Shown here in pieces: positions 36,301-45,300 of a DNA stretch of 64,000 bases (within the stretch, counting starts at the first letter, position 1; each line of letters begins with the position of its first letter). The stretch covers positions 17,750,204 to 17,814,203 of the forward strand of contig NC_047065.1 in assembly GCF_902459465.1 (NCBI RefSeq). Direction: 5' to 3'. Made by a program: the position numbers and the translations under genes. This DNA is from Asterias rubens (Eukaryota; Echinodermata; Asteroidea; Forcipulatida; Asteriidae). The notes beneath the pieces are model-generated. The model saw only the letters and a list, made by a program, of their open reading frames with translations, was not told the origin of the DNA and searched no databases.

Positions 36301-39300
36301 CATTAATCCCGAAAATATAGTTGAGCCAACGTTGAGCCAACTATGGGCCAACATTGACATAAATGCAAATTTGTGGGCGGGGGCTTAGAATTGTGTGAAT
36401 ATTTACTTTGATAATATCACAACAATTTGGGTGAGTTTAAGTTATCCAAGGCAAATTTGTGTATTTTTGTGTATAATTCTTTTGTAAGAAAATATGAACA
36501 TCAAAAGTACAAACAAACATTTGTAATTCAACATTGTTAATTAGGAAGTACACAGTTTGAACTAACAACAAACCATGAATGGAAATTCTATGGATCCTGA
36601 CCTATAAATACAAAACAAACAGTGCATAAGGATGCATAGGCATGTATTATAGATTGTAGTCAGTTTAGAAAGTATTTAGTTATTGGTATCGTAAATTACA
36701 AGTAAATAATAAAACTGATAAGTAGCTGTTCACAGACTCTAACTAGGCCTACTTGAATTAATCATAAAGATAATTCAGTTCATGAACAGAAATATAAACT
36801 CAAAGTCAATATTTTTGAATAATGATACGTTGGCTCAATGTTTAGCCAACATAAAGATTATTAGTGGGGCCAATGTTGGGCTAACTTTAACATTGGCCCA
36901 ATGTTATGCCGATGAGCAAAAGTACATTGGGCCAATATTGGTAGTAATCAACATTGGCCAAACATAAACATTTCATTGGTTCTATACGTTGGCCAATGTT
37001 TGCGTTGGGCCAACGTTGGCCCAATTTTAACATTGGCTCAACGTAACCCCTATGAGCAAAAGTATGTTGGGCCAACGTCGACAGCCAACGTTGGCCAAAT
37101 GAAACTGTTCTGTTGGCAGAATGATGTTGGCTCAATGTTTGATTAAGTTGGCCTGATATTGGTTCAATGTTTTAACATACATGGGCAAGACATTGGCCCA
37201 ATGTTGAGCCAATTTCTACGTTGGGCCAACGTTGGGCCAACTTTTACATTGGCCCAACATAAGACCGATGAGCAAAAGTATGTTGGGCCAATGTTGACAG
37301 CCAATGTTGGTCCAATGAAAGTGTTCCGTTGGCCCAACGTTGGTTCTATGTTGTGATGCTATCTGGGTACCAGGCTATGTCAATAACTGGGCTGCCTGCA
37401 CATCTACAGGTAATACCAGGCTATGTCCTTAACTGGGCTGTATGTACATCTTCAGGTATTACCAGGCTCTGTCAGTAACTGGGCTGCCTGTACATCTTCA
37501 GGTAATACCAGGCTATGTCAGTCACTGGGCTGCCTGTACATCTTCAGGTAATACCAGGCTATGTCAGTAACTGGGCTGCCTGTACATCTTCAGGTTTTAC
37601 CAGGCTATGTCAGTAACTGGGCTGCCTGTACATCTACAGGTAATACCAGGCTATGTCAGTAACTGGGCTGCCTGTACATCTACAGGTAATACCCGGCTAT
37701 GTCATTAACTGGGCTGCCTGTACATCTTTAGGTACTACCAGGCTATGTCAGTAACTGGGCTGCCTGTACATCTACAGGTACTACCAGGCTATGTCAGTAA
37801 CTGGGCTGCCTGTACATCTACAGGTAGTACCAGGCTATGTCAGTAACTGGGCTGCCTGTACATCTTCAGGTAATACCAGGCTATGTCAGTAACTGGGCTG
37901 CCTGTACATCTACAGGTAATACCAGGCTATGTCATTAACTGGGCTGCCTGTACATCTTTAGGTACTACCAGGCTATGTCAGTAACTGGGCTGCCTGTACA
38001 TCTACAGGTAATACCAGGCTATGTCAGTAACTGGGCTGCCTGTACATCTACAGGTAATACCCGGCTATGTCATTAACTGGGCTGCCTGTACATCTTTAGG
38101 TACTACCAGGCTATGTCAGTAACTGGGCTGCCTGTACATCTACAGGTACTACCAGGCTATGTCAGTAACTGGGCTGCCTGTACATCTACAGGTAGTACCA
38201 GGCTATGTCAGTAACTGGGCTGCCTGTACATCTTCAGGTAATACCAGGCTATGTCAGTAACTGGGCTGCCTGTACATCTACAGGTAATACCAGGCTATGT
38301 CATTAACTGGGCTGCCTGTACATCTTTAGGTACTACCAGGCTATGTCAGTAACTGGGCTGCCTGTACATCTTCAGGTAATACCAGGCTATGTCAGTAACT
38401 GGGCTGCCTGTTCATCTTCAGGTACTACCAGGCTAGGTCAGTAACTGGGTTGTTCATCTTCAGGTACTCCCAGGCTATGTCAGTAACTGGGCTGCCTGTT
38501 CATCTTCAGGTACTACCAGGCTATGTCAGTAACTTGGTTGTTCATCTCCAGGTACTCCCAGGCTATGTCAGTAACTGGGCTGCCTGTTCATCTTTAGGTA
38601 CTACCAGGCTATGTCATTAACTGGGCTGCCTGTACATCTACAGGTACTACCAGGCTATGTCAGTAACTGGGCTGCCTGTACATCTACAGGTAATACCAGG
38701 CTATGTCAGTAACTGGGCTGCCTGTTCATCTACAGGTAATACCAGGCTATGTCAGTAACTGGGCTGCCTGTACATCTTCAGGTACTACCAGGCTATGTCA
38801 GTAACTGGGCTGCCTGTACATCTACAGGTAATACCAGGCTATGTCAGTAACTGGGCTGCCTGTACATCTTCAGGTAATACCAGGCTATGTCAGTAACTGG
38901 GCTGCCTGTACTTAAAACTGTTGTACTTCAGAAATAATTATTTTTGACAAAAATTGTTTCTAAGGCCTATTTTTTTTTACAGGTTAACAGCTACGGCAAC
39001 AAGACCTTGTCTGTTAATGACGACAGTTGGACTAAAGTTGCTAATGTCATATTTCTGGAGTCACCGGCAGGTGTTGGCTTCTCATATAATGAGAATAAAA
39101 ACTACACTACAGATGATGATCAGGTATTGCATACATTCATTAGGTGTTTGTAGCACACATTATGTTAATAAGGTGATGCATATATATTCATTCTGTGTTG
39201 CCCAACTTAAATGCTAAAAAGGTGATGCATTTTCATTAGCTGTTGCAAAACGTTAATGACAACACAGTAAAGCATAGTCATCATGTGTTGCACAGCAAGT

Positions 39301-42300
39301 TGCAACGCATGATTCAAGTTTTGCAAATTTCCATTGGATCGTTTCATTCCCTGGTCTGATAAAGAAATGAAAAGTTCTTGCATATTCATGAGTCAAAACA
39401 TGTGCTTATGTTTCAACCATTGCTATCCAAGTGATGATTGTAATCTGTAAATTGTTCTTTCATTTCTTCCAGACGGCAGAAAATAATTTGTTGGCCCTTG
39501 AGGATTTTTTCCAGAAGTTTCCAAACATGGCAAGCAATGAATTCTTTATTGCTGGGGAGAGTTATGCTGGCATTTATATCCCAACCCTTGCAGTCAAAGT
39601 CATGAAAACACAGATTAATTTCAAGGTAAGATTGTTGTAATGTCAATATGTCCTCATTACTAGTTGAAACACATTTTAGATTGGAATTCAGGTCCAACAG
39701 GTCAAACCACCAATAATCGCAAGACCACTGGACGCACTGAGCATGCCCAGTAATGAATAAGGCTTGTTTGAATCTTGTAAAAGAAAAAGCTCATTAGAAC
39801 ATCAATTAAGATCCAAACCCATCCATGTAGTTGCACTACAGCCAAGTTTGATGGACTTATTTTGTTTTCATGACAGGGGTTTGCTATCGGTAATGGCTTT
39901 GTAGATGCTAAGGTTTTGAGTGAAACCAAAGTGGAGTACGCTTACTACCATGCCCTTATAGGGGAAAGGTGAGAAATATCAATTATATTTCCTAACTGAA
40001 GTTATGTTTATAAAAAGGTTTGCGGTATAAAACACCATGTAATAATGACTATCTCTAATGAGTTGGGGTGGTTCTGAAAAGAACCGTTGGTTTCAACTTA
40101 ACGTTTCGATCAGTATGCTGTGATCTTCTGGAGAAAGCAGAATTTATGTATGAACATTCCTGAGTGTCTGGTCATTTCTACTGCATAGACTTTGCCAGGG
40201 TGAACACAGGTTGGTCAAAGTAATGACTGGATTTGTCATGGATTCAGAAATTGTACAGTTTGTATCTCAACATCCATGCTTGATCATACCAGGAGTGGGG
40301 ACTTCTCAAAGAATAGAAGAGAGTTCTTTTGTCTTTTGAATGCGCTATAACTACCCATCTAAGCACCTCTCGACTGGAAATATAACACGTATACAATCTC
40401 GCACCGTCTTTAAAGTTTAGGCGTAGCAGCTGTTGGGAAAGAGTGTGCTTTTCCTTTCCGGAAAGGTGGTATTATGCACAGTGTATGCTGTATGTTTTGT
40501 ATCAGAATTAACAATCCCCCATACTTCCAAAATTTTTTGAAACTCATTGAAAGTGTCTTTTACACTGGTCTATAGTCTCCATGGTGTGAGATAGTGATGT
40601 TTGTTTGCTTAAAATTGTGTTTTTATCTAGTAAAAAACAGTCAATATTTGTTTTATAACACCCCAAAAATTTCTCTAAATACTGTACTATTATTATTAAG
40701 TTACAGACCTGAATGCTACAATCCACGGACGACGCGAATACAGATTGCAAAAACTTTTACTATACTTTGCTGCATGTAGTGTCGTGCAATCCGAAATGGT
40801 AACAGACTATTAATTTATCATCCTCGTACACTCAACGGACGTCTGGGTACTGCACGCCATGTGCTAGTCTTCGGACTAGCGCACGGCAAACCGCCGCACT
40901 ATCACACGGCCATTGTCTAGCAAAACTAAGACATGTCATGTGACGCGCTCTAAACCAATGAGCAGTCAGAATACTTGTAAGGGGTGTAATAATAATTAAT
41001 AGACCCTTAATAGGAAGCCCTGTGCTAAAAATGGTGCTTTTGTTCACCGTGTAGAACACAACCTGCAACTAAAGGTGGCCATGATATTTTACACTAAGCT
41101 ACCTGATTACTAGTTCTGTCTTTCTGGTGATGTAGAGTCATTAAAAAAAATGGTAAAAAATATTTTTTTTTTCATTAAAGACCTGCTTGAACGAATATGT
41201 CAAGTCGTAAACTTTGCTGAAATTCACTTAAAATGTTTTCAAAGAATAGGGAAATCGAGTCATATGACTATAAAAAGATTTCAATTGTGTAAAAAAACAA
41301 TCATTTTGAATGCCCTTATCCAGGGCTTTTAGGAGAGATTTGCGAAAAGCCCTGTTAGGTAATCACTCTCAAAACGTCATCTCTGGGAGCTCAAATTTGT
41401 AAAGCCGCTTTGTTGCAGCGTGGAGGCATAACAAAGCAAGCTCCCAGAGATGACGTCAGCGGCATTGTCCTTTGACGCGCGTTCTCAACGGCAGAAGTGT
41501 TTTTAGTTTTTCAAAACCTTTCGGTTGGGGGCCTGATTTTTTAATCGATAATTACGAAAATTTCAGAAGTATACACATATCAAAATTACATTAAAATGGT
41601 GAACAAGAGCATTATAAACAAGTTAAAATACCATTTCCGTTGAAAACATTCCGCTCAGGTAGCTGTTTAACATTTGTTTAATTCATCATATTATGTAATT
41701 TTCTTTTGTTCATCTGAGCACTTACAGACTTTCTTTTGGATGTGTTAAGCGCTATATGAATGCTTTCGTTTTGTTTTTATCCATATATAAATACAGTTGT
41801 TGATTTATATAACACCATATATGAAGTCACTTGGTTGTTTGTTTGATTTTGACAGCCTTTGGAAAAGGTATCAAACAACCTGTGGGTCAAGCAGTAAACC
41901 ATCGACTGAATGTGCTCAATTAGTAAGTAGGACTTATTCAGTATTGTGTTTCAGAAACTCTTATATCCCTGTCATATTGGTTTATTTTGAATTCTGCAGA
42001 ATCTTATTTTATAATTAATGATGTGATTAAATTTAGATTTTTTGTGAGTTGTCAGATAATGTACAGTTCGGCAACTGATAGTTGCACTATACAATGATAC
42101 AAAGACTAGGGATTAAAACAAAAAATCTTAAAAACTGCACTTAACAGAGATACATTTAAAATTTTTATAAAAAGAGAAAAAGAAAGTATATGACAAAGAT
42201 GTCCAGGCTAGTGAATTGTGTTTTCTTTTCAGGAAGAAAAAGAAAACCCTTCAGTACAATTGCCACACAGTAAATCAACAAATTGCTTTTAAGAAATGTG

Positions 42301-45300
42301 TAATTGGAAATCACACAATCAAAAGACAACTAAAAAAAACCCAGTTTTTTTAAGAGTTTAAAAAATTGTTAAAACAGCCAATAAAGGATGATCTCAAATT
42401 ATAGATATTAAAGTTTTCTTATAGCTGCAGTCCATATGAAACATTAAAAAATATAACGAGTCTCTTACCTCTCTCTAAAACATGGTAAAAATGGGTTTTT
42501 CTCCAGAATGCTCCAAGCCAAATTTCTGAAAAACATGGGGTCAAACAAACCCGCGCAATAAAGGAATCGTGACGTCAGTGGCTGCTATTTGATGTGGAAA
42601 ATAGCGCCCTCAGTTTGCCAAAGCTGGAGAACAGTGTTCAAACACAATTAGGGGAAATCGTCACTGGCGTCAAGGGGTCATTATAATAGATAAGCCGTTT
42701 TTTACTCTCGGCTGAAAAAGCTGCGCGGCATGGTTATTAACCGGTATCTACGATTTCTATTTGGCCATAAAAAGGTAATAGTTGAAATATTGAGATCATC
42801 CTTTATTGGCTGTTTAATACCTTTGTATATTTATTGAAATGTTCATTGGACTTTGTTAACATGTCGTATTAAATGAAAATACTTCAATCCTTTTGAGAAT
42901 TTATAAATTGATTTGGATTGATTAATTTATAGAAGCGGGAAATTAACGAGCTGATTGAGCACAGTGGTATCAATCCATATGATATAACTGGTGATTGTAA
43001 CGGGAGTTATTCTAACTCAGACTTAGCTTCAATCTCTATATTGGACTTCATGGATCCTGAAGCCTCAGTGGGGACAGTGGTAAGAAACAAGTTGGTTGTT
43101 CTCTTTAATTTCAAAATAAGCTGATTAACCCTTTGCGCGCTATCGGCGACCACAGTCGCCGAGCTTGTTTATTCCCTGCACGCTGTTGGCGACTCCAGTC
43201 GCCCAGTAGTACTGCGAGTACATAGATGAGGAATTCTGGGAAACTATTGACCCCTGACCCTCATCCAGCTGCATGTATCTAGCTATGCATGTATGCAACG
43301 ATATTACGTCTGGAAAAAATGATCATTTGTCCCAAATTTTCTCACATTTCCGATCAAAAAGCTAAGACAAATGGGGACACAATGGACGTCCATGCAGCAT
43401 TTCTGGAAAATTTTCAATGACTCAGACTCCGGTGAATCAGACTTTGAAGAGTTTTTTCCGAGAGATTCTGATGCGTTGAGAATGCTGTATGTGTACTGTG
43501 TACGTGTACTGTGTATGTGTCAGTGATAACGATGTATATGAACACGACAATGGGTCTGGATCGGACAATGGCCCCGATCAAAATCGACAGCAACTAGGCT
43601 TGGCGGCCGGTGATAGAATAGTGGTAATGAAAGAAGCATATCTCGGTTATTCTTTATCCAAAAAACATAATGTTTACTGCATTAGATGGGAAATAAAATG
43701 CTGAGTATAAAACTTATTTTGCAATTTAGCCCAAAACACTTTCTTCACAGAGTAAAAGTCTTGAGAAAAAAATGTATGTGCATTTTAGTAGCGCCACACA
43801 GGAAATTCAGCACCAGGGGATTACTGTGTGTACAGCCTCGTAGTGTGCTAAGGGTTAAAGGAGGATTTAGGTTAACTGGTTAAGTTCCTGATTGACCATT
43901 TTTTGATCTGTAAATTACAGAATTTGAGGTCATTCCTATTTTGTGTTGATAATAACCTTGACAATAACAAATATTTAAATCAATTGTCTATTGGTTTCAG
44001 AGTAAGAAGTTTCCAGGGTATAGGAGTCCATTCCTTCCTTGTGTTAATAACATCGATATTGAAGAATACTTAAATTAATTATTTATTGTTTTCAGAGTAA
44101 GAAGTTTCCAGGGTATACAATAGGAGTCCATTCCTTCCTTGTTTTAATAACATCGATATTGAAGAATACTTAAATTAATTATTTATTGTTTTCAGAGTAA
44201 GAAGTTTCCAGGGTATAGGAGTCCATTCCTTCCTTGTGTTAATAACATCGATATTGAAGAATACTTAAATTAATTATTTATTGTTTTCAGAGTAAGAAGT
44301 TTCCAGGGTATAGGAGTCCATTCCTTCCTTGTGTTAATAACATCGATATTGAAGAATACTTAAATTAATTATTTATTGTTTTCAGAGTAAGAAGTTTCCA
44401 GGGTATAGGAGTCCATTCCTTCCTTGTGTTAATAACGTCGATATTGAAGAATACTTAAATTAATTATTTATTGTTTTTAGAGTAAGAAGTTTCCAGGGTA
44501 TAGGAGTCCATTCCTTCCTTGTGTTAATAACGTCAATCTTGAAGAATACTTAAATTAATTATTTATTGTTTTCAGAGTAAGAAGTTTCCAGGGTATAGGA
44601 GTCCATTCCTTCCTTGTGTTAATAACGTCGATATTGAAGAATACTTAAATCAGCCGGATGTTAAGACAGCTCTACATATTCCAGACTTTATCACTCAGAA
44701 GTGGACTCTTTGCAAGTAAGTAATTTGAAGGCTTGTGTGGTTTAAATCAAAGATTTAGTGATGAAAATTTTAAGATTAGTTTGAACACTTTTAAGTTTTC
44801 GAACTTATCTTAAAAGTTTCAATTAAAATTGTTTGATATGGCTTTTTTGTCATTGTTTTCTGTCATGTGAACATTCTCTCTCGTTGTTCTGAGCTGAGCA
44901 GTTTGGCACAATACAAATACTCTTGATTATTGTTGTTATTGTTGTTATTATTTCAGCATGATTCACGTCAAACAACCCTTTGGTTTTACTTCTATTGCTA
45001 GCCCCCAAAATAAGAGAATGAGAAACAGTCTTTATAAAAAATGTTATATATTCTTTCTTTGCAGTCCTGAGTTGGCAGCCATTTACACAAACCTATACAA
45101 CACAACAATTCCATTATTCCAAACTCTACTACCGAACTACCGAGCCCTTCTTTACAACGGAGATGCAGACATCGTATGCAACTTTCTTGGTGATCAGAAG
45201 TTTGTAGAGGAATTAGGACAACCAGTCCTTGGTAATCGTAGAGCCTGGAGGTATAGGACTCAAGTGGCTGGATTTGTTAAGGAGTATAAGCAAATAACCT

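Larger units (their letters stand above)
28616..37367. mobile_element. 8.75-kb TIR element inserted in the 46-bp array
   Basis: Both borders sit inside one 46-bp unit. The left border reads 'caggtacTA|CCCAGATAaCAT' and the right border 'ATGcTATCTGGG|TAccaggctatg'. The ends are therefore inverted CCCAGATA(A/G)CAT with a TA target duplication, and removing the element restores a normal unit 'caggtaccaggctatg', or nearly so. No transposase was seen. The inside is mostly minisatellite with the palindrome CCAACGTTGG, plus nested insertions. A TA target suggests movement by a Tc1/mariner-type enzyme, which is inference. Confidence 0.72.

Noticed and set aside
44958-45064. Upstream extension of the last gene A ORF with its own ATG
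   Set aside because: A clear acceptor (TTTCTTTGCAG) lies at 45064, and the conserved protein starts after it; the upstream part is intron.
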